Source: Kutzneria chonburiensis
GTDB taxonomy: Bacteria > Actinomycetota > Actinomycetes > Mycobacteriales > Pseudonocardiaceae
Reading direction: 5' to 3'
Assembly: GCF_028622115.1 (NCBI RefSeq)
Contig: NZ_CP097263.1
Coordinates: forward strand, 3,224,001 to 3,288,000
DNA: 64,000 nucleotides
Positions 41,388-50,426 of the stretch are shown one piece after another. The notes beneath the pieces are model-generated. The model was not told the origin of the DNA and ran no database searches. It worked only from the letters and a program-made list of their open reading frames with translations. The position numbers and the translations under genes are program-made. Each line of letters starts with the position of its first letter. The first letter of the stretch is position 1.

Positions 41388-41616
41388 GGCTTGCTCCACG
41401 ACTGTGTGGGCCGGAGACGCCCAGAATTAGGCTCCCCATCTCGGCTCACGTCAAGAGGAAGAGCCCACCTATTCCCCGGCTGCTGTCCGCCTTTGCAGCG
41501 CATTTGCCGGACACACCTGCGGCGTCGACTGTTTCGATGGCAGAATAAGTCGTACACATATGGGCCAAGCCGGTGATGGCGTACGCTCATCCCGGCCACG
41601 ATCACGGAGGTACACG
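41388..41616. promoter_or_regulatory. Divergent control region, importer 2 / FadR regulator
   Basis: Contains TCGACTGTTTCGA (41525-41537), the exact reverse complement of the site at 13120, and GTCGTACACATATG (41549-41562), which includes a GTACAC half-site of the sort bound by FadR-type GntR proteins. GGAGG at 41606-41610 is the regulator's ribosome site. Confidence 0.45.
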
Positions 41617-42369
41617 GTGGACGCACTGCCCGTGGAGCCGGCAGCCGGCGGGAAGGCCTACCGTCCCGGCTATGAGCTCGTCGCCGAGCAGATCCTCCAG
41701 CTGATCGCCGATCTCCGGCTGCGGCCGGGCGACCGGATGCCGACCGAGAACGAGCTGGCCGCCCGGCTGGGCACCAGCCGCACCGTGGTCCGGGAGGCCA
41801 TCAAGATCCTCTCCGCGATCGGCCGGGTGCGGGCGCAGAAGGGCCGCGGCCTGTACGTCGCCGACGACGAGGGCATGCTCGGCACGGCCCGCTGGGGCGG
41901 CTTCTTCATGCCGACCGACCTGGACCACGTCTACATGCTCTTCGAGTTCCGCCGCATCCAGGAGATGGAGGCCAGCCGGCTGGCCGCCACCCGGGCCACC
42001 CCGGCCGAGCTGCGGGCCATCGAGGCGGCCGGCGAGACCTGCCGGCACGGCCATCTCACCGGCCAGGCCGCCGTTTTCGAGCAGGGCGACGACGAGTTCC
42101 ACGTCGGCATCGCCACCGCGTCGCACAATCCGCTGCTGGTCATCGCCGTCCGCGAGGCCCGCCGGCTTCAGCACCAGTCCAGCGTGATCGGGCTGAACGG
42201 GACCGTCGGCGGGCACGCCGAGGACGCCGTCGCCGAGCACGCCGCGATCTACCAGGCGATCCGGGACGGTGAGCCGGAGGCCGCCGCGCGGGCGGCGGCC
42301 CTGCACATCGACAACACGCTCGAGGACTACCGCCGGGAGATCCAGCGCCGGGTGTTCGGCCAGGGCTAG
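41617..42369 (+). CDS. FadR-subfamily GntR transcriptional regulator
   Basis: 250-aa repressor. Winged helix at residues ~18-88 (LAARLGTSRTVVREAIKIL recognition part, then the KGRGLYV wing) and an FCD ligand-binding domain (100-240) with the metal-ligand positions of the family (FHVGIATAS and AEHAAIYQAI His residues). GTG start chosen from GGAGG 6 nt upstream. Divergent from the second importer operon, which it likely controls with a sugar acid or sugar effector. Its TAG overlaps the stop of the convergent glycosidase gene in GCTAGC. Confidence 0.87.
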   Translation: MDALPVEPAAGGKAYRPGYELVAEQILQLIADLRLRPGDRMPTENELAARLGTSRTVVREAIKILSAIGRVRAQKGRGLYVADDEGMLGTARWGGFFMPTDLDHVYMLFEFRRIQEMEASRLAATRATPAELRAIEAAGETCRHGHLTGQAAVFEQGDDEFHVGIATASHNPLLVIAVREARRLQHQSSVIGLNGTVGGHAEDAVAEHAAIYQAIRDGEPEAAARAAALHIDNTLEDYRREIQRRVFGQG

Positions 42370-44393
42370 CCGGTGGCGCACACGGTTCCGTTCAGGGTGA
42401 AGGCGATCGGTGTCACGTTCGGCCCGGTGTAGCCGGCGACGAAGCCGGTGTTGACCTTGGCGTTCGGCGCCAGCTGGCCGGTGCCGGTGACGACGACCGT
42501 GGTTCCCTGCTGCGTCCATGTCCCGTTCCAGCCGCTGCTGACCTGCTGGTACGGCGTCGGCCAGGTGAAGGCGAGCGTCCAGCCGTCGAGCGGGGCGGAG
42601 CCGGTGTTGGTGATGTCGACGCTGCCGACGAAGCCGCTGGCCCAGTCGTTGGCGTCGGCGTACCGCACCGAACACGTGCTGTGAGCTGGTGCCGTTGTCG
42701 TGAACGTCAGCGGCGGCGAAGACCACGACACGGCACCGGAACCGTTGCGGGCCAACACGTTCACGGTGTAGCGCGTGCCCGGGTTGAGGTTGGCGACGTC
42801 CAGTGACGTGCCGGTGGTCTCCCCCAACTCCTCGCTGACGGCACCGACCTGCCGGTAGACCTCGTACTTCAGACCGGTGCCGGACGACGGCCAGGAGATC
42901 GTCGCGGTCCGATCCGTGACCGTGCCGGCGGACGGCTGGCCCGGCGGCGCGGGCTGGGCGTTGGTCGCGGCGGGATGCAGCAGCACGGTGGTCAGGGAGT
43001 ACGGCGGCAGTGTTTGGCTGGTGGCCGTGCCGGCGGAGGTGGTGGTGACGGCGCTCGCCCCGTTGGTGAACGTCGAAACTGTCGGAACAGCAGGCGAAGG
43101 CGTGTATCCCGCGTAGTTGACGGCGATGGTGTGGGCGTTGTCGGGATCCTTGTTCACCAACAGGAGCGCGAGATCACCGTTGGCCCGGCGAACGGCGTAG
43201 GCGTTGACGGTCGGCTGATCGCTGCCGGCCCGCACGAACTGATCGCCGGGCCGGGCAAAGGAACCAAGCATGGACAGCGCGTGGTACGGGGCGAAGGGCG
43301 TGTTCACCGCCGGCTCGCACGTGCCGTTGACGCAACCGCCGCTGGACAGCAGCCCGGAGTCGCCGTAGTCGGTCTGGCCGGCCACGGTGGACACTGTTGT
43401 CGGCCCGTTGTGCGTGTCCCACCAGTCGACCGTGAACACGCCGTTGGCCAGCAGACTGGCGTAGGTCTCGGCGGCGAACAGTGCGCCGGGCTGGGTGTCC
43501 ATGCCGACGGCGGTGTTGGTTTCCGTCAAGGCGATGCCGATGTCCCGGCCGCCGGAGTGCCGGTCGATCTCCTGGCGCACCAGGTAGAGCATGTCGGTGA
43601 CCTGGTCCGGGCGGGACAGCTCGTCGGCCGCGGTCGCGCCGGACGGGTACCAGTGCAGGATGACGAAGTCGATGTGCGACGCCGCGATCGACAGCACGGT
43701 CTCGTTCCACGTGGCCGAGTCGCCGCTGCCGACCAGGCCGTCGGGCCAGTTCGCCGGGGTGGTGAGGACCGCGCCGACCTTGATCGTCGGGTCGACGGCC
43801 TTCATCGCGTCGGCGTAGGCGACCACGCCCTGCGCGTAGGCCGTCGGGCTCTTGTCGGCGTGCTGGTCGGCTTCCCAGTTGGCGCCGTAGTGGCCGTTGC
43901 CGTACAGCTCGTTGCCGATCTCCCAGTACTTGGCCCCGTATCCCTTGGTGACATTGGCGTATCGCACCCAGTCGGCGGCCTCCTGCGGCGTGCCGCTGCC
44001 GTAGTCGGCGATGATGATCGGCTGTGCGCCGGCGCGGTGCACGCCGCCCATGAACGTGTCGAAATCGGTGTTCGGCGCGACGTAGCCGCCGGGGGCGGTG
44101 TTGTCCTTCCAATGGTAGATGTCGCCGTAGGAGCCGCCCGGGTAGCGCATCATGCCGACGCCGGCCTTGGCGTACAGATCGGCCACCGTGTTCGTGCCGA
44201 GCTCGCTGTCCCACACCGCGTGGTTCACGCCGACGGCCGTGTCGGACACGGTGGCCAGCCCGGCCCGGGCGTTGACCGTGACCGTCACCGACCCTGGATC
44301 GGCCGCGGCCGGCCCGGCCGCGAGCAGTCCCGCGCCGAGTACCGCGACCGCCGTGATCAGACGGAATCGCCGCGCCGTCAACGAGATCACCAT
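42366..44393 (-). CDS. Clan GH-A glycosidase with Fn3 and CBM2, paralogue 2
   Basis: 675 aa, same architecture as the 18535 gene: signal peptide (~1-31), barrel with YWEIGNELYGNG (acid/base) and ALTETNT (nucleophile), beta-sandwich, Fn3 (~490-570) and CBM2 (~575-675, SSGWNGTWTQQG). Start is uncertain: ATG 44393 follows AGGCAGG directly, too close, so GTG 44390 or TTG 44381 may be used; all give a working signal peptide. Divergent from the expansin-like gene. Confidence 0.8.
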   Translation of the reverse strand: MVISLTARRFRLITAVAVLGAGLLAAGPAAADPGSVTVTVNARAGLATVSDTAVGVNHAVWDSELGTNTVADLYAKAGVGMMRYPGGSYGDIYHWKDNTAPGGYVAPNTDFDTFMGGVHRAGAQPIIIADYGSGTPQEAADWVRYANVTKGYGAKYWEIGNELYGNGHYGANWEADQHADKSPTAYAQGVVAYADAMKAVDPTIKVGAVLTTPANWPDGLVGSGDSATWNETVLSIAASHIDFVILHWYPSGATAADELSRPDQVTDMLYLVRQEIDRHSGGRDIGIALTETNTAVGMDTQPGALFAAETYASLLANGVFTVDWWDTHNGPTTVSTVAGQTDYGDSGLLSSGGCVNGTCEPAVNTPFAPYHALSMLGSFARPGDQFVRAGSDQPTVNAYAVRRANGDLALLLVNKDPDNAHTIAVNYAGYTPSPAVPTVSTFTNGASAVTTTSAGTATSQTLPPYSLTTVLLHPAATNAQPAPPGQPSAGTVTDRTATISWPSSGTGLKYEVYRQVGAVSEELGETTGTSLDVANLNPGTRYTVNVLARNGSGAVSWSSPPLTFTTTAPAHSTCSVRYADANDWASGFVGSVDITNTGSAPLDGWTLAFTWPTPYQQVSSGWNGTWTQQGTTVVVTGTGQLAPNAKVNTGFVAGYTGPNVTPIAFTLNGTVCATG

Positions 44394-44556
44394 CCTGCCT
44401 GTGCCGCAAGGGAAGATCGCTGTCCGGGCCGGAGGAAAGCACCGCCACGACGAGACCGTCAACCACCGCGGCCATCGACGGGGTCGGCCGCGGAAACTTT
44501 CACGCCGGCCACGCGGAAACTTGACAGCGCGACTGTTGGCGCTCACAGAATCGGCC
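44394..44556. promoter_or_regulatory. Divergent promoter region with two GGAAACTT elements
   Basis: GGAAACTTTCA (44492-44502) and GGAAACTTGAC (44515-44525) in tandem, 23 nt apart. TTGACA (44521-44526) and CAGAAT (44546-44551) could form a promoter placing transcription at or next to the expansin ATG at 44557. Confidence 0.45.
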
Positions 44557-45474
44557 ATGCGCAAGGATGTCGTGTCCCGACTGGCCTCGGTCGCCGTGCT
44601 CGCGGCGGGCCTGCTCGCCACCCCGGCCGCGTCCGGTCCGGTGACCGGCAACGCCACGTACTTCTCCGGCCTCGGCTCGCCGTACGGCGGCTGTGGACTG
44701 CCGCAGTCCGCCATCGACAGCCAGAACTTCGTGGCGCTCAACGTGTTCAACACGCCCGGCGACTACGGCTGGCATCAGCGCCCGATCCCCGCGTCGTCGT
44801 CGAATATCATCGGCTCGTTCGACAACGGTCACAACTGCGGCCGGTACGTCCAGGTGACCATCGGCGACCTGTGCACCGGCACCAACGACGGCGCGCCGGG
44901 ACAGCCCTTCTGCCGCAACGGGTCATGGATTTCCGACAAGTACGACGGAGCGACGCTCACCATGCTGGTCGCGGACAGCTGCGCCGATTCCAACGCCTGG
45001 TGCCGTGACGACCCGAACCACCTGGACCTGGCGCAGAACTCGCTCAACCTGTTCGCGAAGGGCGGGCAGCCGGTCGGCGACCTGTACCCGAACCACTGGA
45101 ACAACCGGCGGATCAGCTGGCAGTACGTGCCGGCCCCGGCCTACTCCGGCGACATCCGCATCGGTTTCATCCAGTCGGCCCAACCGTACTGGCCGGTCAT
45201 CGCGATCTCGCACCTGCCCAACGGGATCCACGGCGTGCAGTACTACTCCAATGGCGCCTGGCATGCGGCCACCATGGACTCCGACATGGGCCAGGACTAC
45301 CAGATCGCGCCCACGACCACATCGCCCGCCCAGGGCACGCAGTACCAGATCCGGGTGGTGGACGCCGCGGACGCCCCGGTGGCCGGAGGGCGGATCTACC
45401 AGTTCTCGCTGCCGTCCACCTGCGCAACCGGTTGCGGCCCGGCCTACACGGCGGTCACGTACACCACGTCATGA
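44557..45474 (+). CDS. Secreted expansin-like protein (double-psi beta-barrel)
   Basis: 305 aa, signal peptide 1-26. The N-terminal domain (30-160) is a RlpA/expansin double-psi barrel: NATYFSG, YGGCGLPQS, CHis-like polar face and the LVADSCADSNAWCRDD / HLDLAQNSLNLFA segments. The second domain (165-290) resembles the expansin CBM63-like sandwich (IRIGFIQSAQPYWPVIAISHLP). Bacterial expansins loosen cellulose-hemicellulose contacts without hydrolysis, which fits this locus. No Shine-Dalgarno sequence is visible and a -10-like CAGAAT ends 5 nt before ATG, suggesting a leaderless mRNA. Confidence 0.8.
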   Translation: MRKDVVSRLASVAVLAAGLLATPAASGPVTGNATYFSGLGSPYGGCGLPQSAIDSQNFVALNVFNTPGDYGWHQRPIPASSSNIIGSFDNGHNCGRYVQVTIGDLCTGTNDGAPGQPFCRNGSWISDKYDGATLTMLVADSCADSNAWCRDDPNHLDLAQNSLNLFAKGGQPVGDLYPNHWNNRRISWQYVPAPAYSGDIRIGFIQSAQPYWPVIAISHLPNGIHGVQYYSNGAWHAATMDSDMGQDYQIAPTTTSPAQGTQYQIRVVDAADAPVAGGRIYQFSLPSTCATGCGPAYTAVTYTTS

Positions 45475-45503
45475 GTGAACGTTCCTTCCTTGCCCGGCAT
45501 GAA

Positions 45504-45517
45504 TGTTTGCGGTAACA
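45504..45517. promoter_or_regulatory. LacI autoregulatory operator TGTTTGCGGTAACA
   Basis: 13 of 14 bases match TGTTAGCGGTAACA; located 43 nt before the LacI-type regulator start, where an autoregulatory site is expected. Confidence 0.65.
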
Positions 45518-45560
45518 CTGAGGTTACGCCACTGGACAACGCCGTCGTGTGAGGTGGAGC

Positions 45561-46592
45561 GTGACCGCTGTCGAGCCGTGCCCTTCGCCCCCGACGCTCG
45601 CCGATGTCGCGCGGGCGGCCGGGGTGTCCTCGGCGACCGCGTCCCGAGTGCTCAACGGTTTTCCGCGCGTGCGCGCCGAGACCCGGAGACAGGTCGAGTC
45701 GGCCATAGCCACATTGGGCTATGAACGCCAGCGTGCCGCCCGGGGTGCGCCTCGGCCACGCTCGCGGTCGATCGCGTTCGTGGTGTGCGAGGAGGGACTG
45801 CGGCTGTTCACCGATCCGTACTTCGCGCGCATCGCGGCCGGCGTCAGCCGGGAGCTGACCGCCGCCGGTCTGCAACTGGCACTGTTACCGGTACCGTCCA
45901 CAAGGGACTGCCAGGCGCCGGCCATGCACTACCTGAGCAGTGGTCACGTTGACGGCGCGCTGTTCGTCAGCATGCACGGCCGCAGTCCGCTTGATCTCGA
46001 CCGCATCGAGGTCCCCGTGGTCATCGGCGGCCGACCGGTGCACGGCGACGGACACGACGACTTCTCCTACGTGGACGCGGACAACCTCGGCGGTGCCGCC
46101 CGGGCGGTGCGACACCTCGTGGACAGTGGCCGTTCGGTGATCGCCACCGTGGCCGGGCCACGGGACATGGCCGTTGGCCTTGACCGGCTTGCCGGCTACC
46201 GCCGGGTCATGGCCGAGGCGGAGCGGTCCGACCACGGCCTGATGTTCTTCGGCGACTTCGGCCAGTCGTCCGGCGAGCATGCGGCGGCGCGATTGCTGGA
46301 GCGCCGACCCGACGTGGACGCCATCTTCACCGCGTCCGACCTGATGGCCGTCGGGGTGCTGCGGGCCTTGCGCCGGGCCGGCCGCCGGGTGCCCGACGAC
46401 GTCGCCGTGATCGGCTTCGACGACCTGCCGATCGGCCGGCACACCGATCCCCCGCTGACCACCGTCCGCCAGCCGGTCGAGGAGATGGGCGCTCGGATGA
46501 CCCGGGAACTGCTCAGCCTGATCGGCGGCGGCCCGTCGGCGCCGCGCCGGGTCGTGCTCGACACGGAGCTCGTGCTGCGCGCCTCGGCGTGA
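45561..46592 (+). CDS. LacI-family transcriptional regulator of the hydrolase locus
   Basis: 343-aa repressor. HTH at 12-33 (TLADVARAAGVSSATASRVLNG) with hinge helix after it, then a periplasmic-binding-protein-like sensor domain (60-335; DGALFVSMHG, IFTASDLMAVGVLRALRRAG, VIGFDDLPIG). The GTG at 45561 is chosen because GAGGTGGAGC precedes it; GTG 45549 is in frame. Placed between expansin-like and GH62 genes, with matching palindromes in front of itself and of GH62, it is the best candidate to bind TGTTAGCGGTAACA throughout the window, presumably released by an arabinose- or xylose-containing inducer. Confidence 0.9.
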   Translation: MTAVEPCPSPPTLADVARAAGVSSATASRVLNGFPRVRAETRRQVESAIATLGYERQRAARGAPRPRSRSIAFVVCEEGLRLFTDPYFARIAAGVSRELTAAGLQLALLPVPSTRDCQAPAMHYLSSGHVDGALFVSMHGRSPLDLDRIEVPVVIGGRPVHGDGHDDFSYVDADNLGGAARAVRHLVDSGRSVIATVAGPRDMAVGLDRLAGYRRVMAEAERSDHGLMFFGDFGQSSGEHAAARLLERRPDVDAIFTASDLMAVGVLRALRRAGRRVPDDVAVIGFDDLPIGRHTDPPLTTVRQPVEEMGARMTRELLSLIGGGPSAPRRVVLDTELVLRASA

Positions 46593-46610
46593 CCCCGGAC
46601 CGACGGGCTT

Positions 46611-46761
46611 TGTAACTTTCATCGCCCGACTGTCCTTTGTGGACCGTGCATCGCCGTCTCGACGTGCTGAGGCCGACCCACCAGCCGGACGCCCGTGACA
46701 CACGGATTGACAACTCCCGACCCGGAAGTCGAGGCTTGGCTGCGAGATGTTAGCGGTAACA
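46611..46761 (+). promoter_or_regulatory. GH62 promoter region: TTTCA element and LacI operator
   Basis: TGTAACTTTCA at 46611-46621, 166 nt before the start, and TGTTAGCGGTAACA at 46748-46761, 26 nt before the ATG, between promoter and ribosome site. This is the only gene with both elements close by, suggesting activation through one and repression through the other. Confidence 0.6.
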
Positions 46762-46786
46762 GTCCCTTCGTTCAGGGGGAAGTGCC

Positions 46787-47818
46787 ATGAACAGAGCAAG
46801 TCTCAGGGGCCGGTCCTTGCTGGCCGCCGCGGCCGTGGTCGCGTCGGCCGGGCTGCTGGGCACCGGCACGGCAACGGCCAGCGCTACCGGCCCGTCGTCG
46901 ACCAGCGCCGGCTGCTCGCTGCCGTCCACGTACCACTGGACGTCAACGGGCGCGCTGGCCACGCCGCAGCACGGGTGGGTCTCGGTCAAGGACTTCACCA
47001 ACGTCGTCTACAACGGCCGACATCTGGTCTACGCGTCCAACGTCAACGGGTCCTCGTACGGCTCGATGGCCTTCACTCCCTTCACCAACTGGTCGGACAT
47101 GGCGTCGACCGGGCAGACCGGGATGAGCCAGGGCACGGTGGCGCCGACGCTGTTCTACTTCGCGCCCAAGAACATCTGGGTGCTCGCCTACCAATGGGGC
47201 CAATACCCCTTCATGTATCGCACGTCGAACGATCCCACCAACCCCAACGGCTGGTCCTCGCCGCACGCGCTGTTCACCGGCAGCATCGGTGGCTCCGGCA
47301 CCGGTCCGATCGACCAGACCCTCATCGGCGACGGCACCACCATGTACCTGTTCTTCGCCGGTGACAACGGCAAGATCTACCGGGCCAGCATGCCGATCGG
47401 GAACTTCCCCGGCAGCTTCGGCTCCTCGTACACGACCATCATGAGCGACTCGACGAGCAACCTGTTCGAAGCGGTCCAGGTCTACCACGTCCAGGGCCAG
47501 AACCAGTACCTCATGATCGTCGAGGCGATGGGCACGAACGGGCGCCGCTACTTCCGCTCGTTCACGGCCAGCAGCCTCGGCGGGGCGTGGACCCCGCAGG
47601 CGGCCAGCGAGAGCAATCCCTTTGCGGGCAAGGCCAACAGCGGCGCCACGTGGACCAACGACATCAGCCACGGCGACCTCGTCCGCAGCAATCCGGACCA
47701 GACCATGACCATCGATCCCTGCAACCTCCAACTGCTCTACCAGGGCAAGTCCCCCTCGGCCGGCGGTCCCTACGACCAGCTGCCGTGGCGGCCGGGGCTG
47801 CTGACGTTGCAGCGCTGA
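46787..47818 (+). CDS. GH62 alpha-L-arabinofuranosidase
   Basis: Secreted inverting arabinofuranosidase of 343 aa, single catalytic domain, highly similar to Streptomyces GH62 enzymes as I remember them. Signal peptide 1-32; five-bladed propeller with the base Asp69 (VKDFT), Asp176 (GPIDQT) and acid Glu228 (LFEAVQVY); [12 protein letters not shown] and YQGKSP near the C-terminus are family signatures. It strips single arabinose units from arabinoxylan. Unlike many homologues there is no CBM. ATG with GGGGGAAG upstream. Confidence 0.95.
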   Translation: MNRASLRGRSLLAAAAVVASAGLLGTGTATASATGPSSTSAGCSLPSTYHWTSTGALATPQHGWVSVKDFTNVVYNGRHLVYASNVNGSSYGSMAFTPFTNWSDMASTGQTGMSQGTVAPTLFYFAPKNIWVLAYQWGQYPFMYRTSNDPTNPNGWSSPHALFTGSIGGSGTGPIDQTLIGDGTTMYLFFAGDNGKIYRASMPIGNFPGSFGSSYTTIMSDSTSNLFEAVQVYHVQGQNQYLMIVEAMGTNGRRYFRSFTASSLGGAWTPQAASESNPFAGKANSGATWTNDISHGDLVRSNPDQTMTIDPCNLQLLYQGKSPSAGGPYDQLPWRPGLLTLQR

Positions 47819-47947
47819 CCCGACATCCGTGCAAGTTTCATCGGCGATGCCAGGTGGACCGGGGCGTGCCCGGGCGTCGGTTGACGTCCGGGCACGGGCC
47901 TGCCGAATCTCCGCCGTGACGAGTTCCATGACCCGAGGAGCCACGGC
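47819..47947 (+). promoter_or_regulatory. TTTCA element upstream of third GH/Fn3/CBM2 gene
   Basis: TGCAAGTTTCA at 47830-47840, 108 nt before the start codon; same orientation as at 15551 and 46611. Confidence 0.4.
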
Positions 47948-50104
47948 ATGCCGATCCCGCACAGAGATCACCGCAGACGATGGATGACGCTACCCGCCAC
48001 GGCGTTACTGGCCACCGCCTTGGCGACCGGCGGGCCGGCGGCCGCGGTGACCCCGGCGGCCACCGCCGCCTCGGTGAGTGTGAACGCTAACAGCGCGCTC
48101 GCCACCGTGCCCGCGACGGCGATCGGGATCAACGGCTCGGTGTACGACGCCGCACTCACCGACGCCGCCGTGCCCGGACTGCTGAAGTCGGTCGGCACCA
48201 ACGTGATCCGCTTCCCCGGCGGCACGTCGTCGGACACCTACGACTGGCGGGCCAACACCGACGTCACGTCCGGCCAGCGGCAGGCGGTGGACTTCGACCA
48301 CTACGCCACGCTGCTGGGCCAGACCGGGGCGCAAGGCATGATCACCGTCAACTACGGAACCGGCGACGCCGCCGGGGCGGCGCAGAACCCGCCCGAGACC
48401 GGCGCGCAGCTGGCCGCCGACTGGGTCCGCTACGCCAACGTCACCCACCACTACGGCATCAAGTACTGGGAGATCGGCAACGAGATCTACGGCAACGGGA
48501 CCTACGGCGGCAGCTGGGAACCCGACCGGCACTGCGCCGCAGGCTCGAACCCGGCCAACTGCGGTCCGGCCGTGTACGCGCAGAACGCCAAGGCCTACAT
48601 CAGCGCGATGAAGGCGGTCGACCCCAGCATCGTGGTCGGCGTCGTGCTGACCGCGCCCGGCAACTGGCCGGACGGCCTCACCTCGGCCGGCAGCCCGCAG
48701 CCGTGGAACCAGACCGTGCTGTCCACGCTGGGCGACCAGCTGGGTTTCGCCGACGTGCACTGGTATCCGCAGAACCCGAGCAGCGTCACGCCGCCGGGGC
48801 CGACCGACGCCGGCCTGCTGAGCTCCGACGCCCAGATCCCCGGCATGGTGTCGTCGCTGCGCTCGCTGATCGGCAATGCGGTGCCGATCATGATCACCGA
48901 GACGAACTCGGTGTCGTCCAACCCCGGCAAGCAAACCGTCGGCATCGTCAACGCGCTGCACCTCGAGCAGGACTACCTCGGCTGGCTGGGTGCGGGCGTG
49001 GCCAACGTCGACTGGTGGCAGATCCACAACGGCATCGTGACCACCGGCGACAACGGCCCGTCGTTGTACGGCACCGCGAACTACGGCGACTACGGCGTGC
49101 TGTCCGACGCCAGCTGTGACGCGTCGACCGGCACGCGGTTGTGCGAGCCGGCCGTGGACACGCCCTTCCCCGCCTACTACGGACTCCAGCTGCTCGGCCA
49201 GTTCATCCACCCCGGCGACACGCTGGTGTCCACGTCCTCCAGCTCCTCGCTCGTACGGTCGTTCGCCGTGAAGAAGGCCGACGGCTCGCTGAAGGTCATG
49301 CTGGTCAACGGCGATCCGTCCACCAGCTACACGGTGAGCCTGGCGTACAACGGATTCACGCCCAGCGGCGCCACGCCGACCGTGGCCACGCTCGCCCCGC
49401 CCGGCACCGGCATTACCACGACGACGGCCGGTAGCGCGGCGTCGCAGACCATCGCGCCGTACACCGCGACCGTGATCACCCTCCAGCCCGGGACGACCCA
49501 CACCCCGCCGAGCACCCCCGGCACGCCAACCGCCACCGCCGTCACGTCGAACTCCGTCAGCCTGAACTGGACTCCATCGTCCAGTTCGAGTGGCATCGCC
49601 GGCTACGACGTGGTCCAGGTGAACGGCACCGCCGAGACGGTCGTCGCGTCCCCGGCCACGAACGCCGCCACGGTCAGCGGTCTCACGCCCGCCACCGCCT
49701 ACACCTTCGCTGTGTACGCCAAGGACACCGCCGGCACCCGCTCGGCCCGATCCGGCACCCTCGCGGTGACCACCGGTCCACCGGCGTCCGGCGGATGCAA
49801 GGCCACTTATCAGGCCAACACCTGGCCCGGCGGATTCACCGGCAACGTGACCATCACCAACACCGGCGCCACGCCATGGCCGGGCTGGACCGTGACGTTC
49901 ACGTTCGGCGGTGACCAGAAGGTCACAAATGCCTGGAACGCCACGGTCACCCAGTCCGGAGCCAAGGTCACGGCGATCAACGCCGGCTACAACGGATCCG
50001 TACCCGCTGGCGCGTCGGCGTCGTTCGGCTTCCAGGGCGTCTGGTCGAATTCGAGCGCGGCACCGACCGCGTTCTCCGTCAACGGCACGGCCTGCACGGG
50101 CTGA
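47948..50104 (+). CDS. Clan GH-A glycosidase with Fn3 and CBM2, paralogue 3
   Basis: 718 aa. Signal peptide ~1-41; barrel with YWEIGNEIYGNG (acid/base Glu) and MITETNS (nucleophile Glu), then beta-sandwich, Fn3 (~520-605) and CBM2 (~612-718, ANTWPGGFTGNVTITN). Among the three paralogues it is closest to the 18535 protein in the EIYGNGTYG region. ATG set by GAGGAG. A degenerate TGTGAACGCTAACA (12/14 to the LacI motif) lies in codons for VNANS at 48079-48092. Confidence 0.8.
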   Translation: MPIPHRDHRRRWMTLPATALLATALATGGPAAAVTPAATAASVSVNANSALATVPATAIGINGSVYDAALTDAAVPGLLKSVGTNVIRFPGGTSSDTYDWRANTDVTSGQRQAVDFDHYATLLGQTGAQGMITVNYGTGDAAGAAQNPPETGAQLAADWVRYANVTHHYGIKYWEIGNEIYGNGTYGGSWEPDRHCAAGSNPANCGPAVYAQNAKAYISAMKAVDPSIVVGVVLTAPGNWPDGLTSAGSPQPWNQTVLSTLGDQLGFADVHWYPQNPSSVTPPGPTDAGLLSSDAQIPGMVSSLRSLIGNAVPIMITETNSVSSNPGKQTVGIVNALHLEQDYLGWLGAGVANVDWWQIHNGIVTTGDNGPSLYGTANYGDYGVLSDASCDASTGTRLCEPAVDTPFPAYYGLQLLGQFIHPGDTLVSTSSSSSLVRSFAVKKADGSLKVMLVNGDPSTSYTVSLAYNGFTPSGATPTVATLAPPGTGITTTTAGSAASQTIAPYTATVITLQPGTTHTPPSTPGTPTATAVTSNSVSLNWTPSSSSSGIAGYDVVQVNGTAETVVASPATNAATVSGLTPATAYTFAVYAKDTAGTRSARSGTLAVTTGPPASGGCKATYQANTWPGGFTGNVTITNTGATPWPGWTVTFTFGGDQKVTNAWNATVTQSGAKVTAINAGYNGSVPAGASASFGFQGVWSNSSAAPTAFSVNGTACTG

Positions 50105-50106
50105 CC

Positions 50107-50143
50107 GATCGGCGGGTGGTCGACGGCCGGCCACCCGCCGATC
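50107..50143 (+). terminator. Hairpin terminator after GH/CBM2 gene
   Basis: Perfect 13-bp stem GATCGGCGGGTGG / CCACCCGCCGATC with an 11-nt loop, directly after the stop codon. Confidence 0.8.
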
Positions 50144-50271
50144 CCGTGTGAACACGATGTGACGCGTTCGGCCGCCCATCGACTGTTTCCGATACAAGGG
50201 GTTCACCGGACCGACCCGGCGGCGACACCGCCCACCGGTGCACTGGTCACGACCCGCCGCAGCGCGGGGCG

Positions 50272-50390
50272 CGTCTAGGGTTCCGCCGCGGCGACGCGGG
50301 TCTGGTCCGAGAGACGCAGGCGGTCCGCGCCGGTCGCGGCACCGTTCCACGGCGGGAGAAAAGCCCGGGAGGCCACTGGCCCCGGGCTGC
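50272..50390 (+). ncRNA. Guanidine-I (ykkC) riboswitch
   Basis: The conserved blocks of the ykkC/guanidine-I aptamer appear in order: CTAGGGTTCCG (50275-50285), TGGTCCGAGAG (50303-50313), ACCGTTCCACGGCGGGA (50341-50357) and AAAAGCCCGGGAG (50359-50371). The last block also forms an alternative hairpin AGCCCGGG (50362-50369) with CCCGGGCT (50381-50388), a likely expression platform: guanidine binding would hold the first strand in the aptamer and stop hairpin formation. It ends 37 nt before the permease start and identifies guanidine as the operon's substrate. Confidence 0.93.
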
Positions 50391-50426
50391 GCGCGTGGTT
50401 CGGGCTCGCATGATCCGGAGGCTGTC

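Noticed and set aside
48079-48092. TGTGAACGCTAACA in the third GH/CBM2 gene
   Set aside because: 12/14 match 130 nt inside the gene; may be real but too weak to call an operator.
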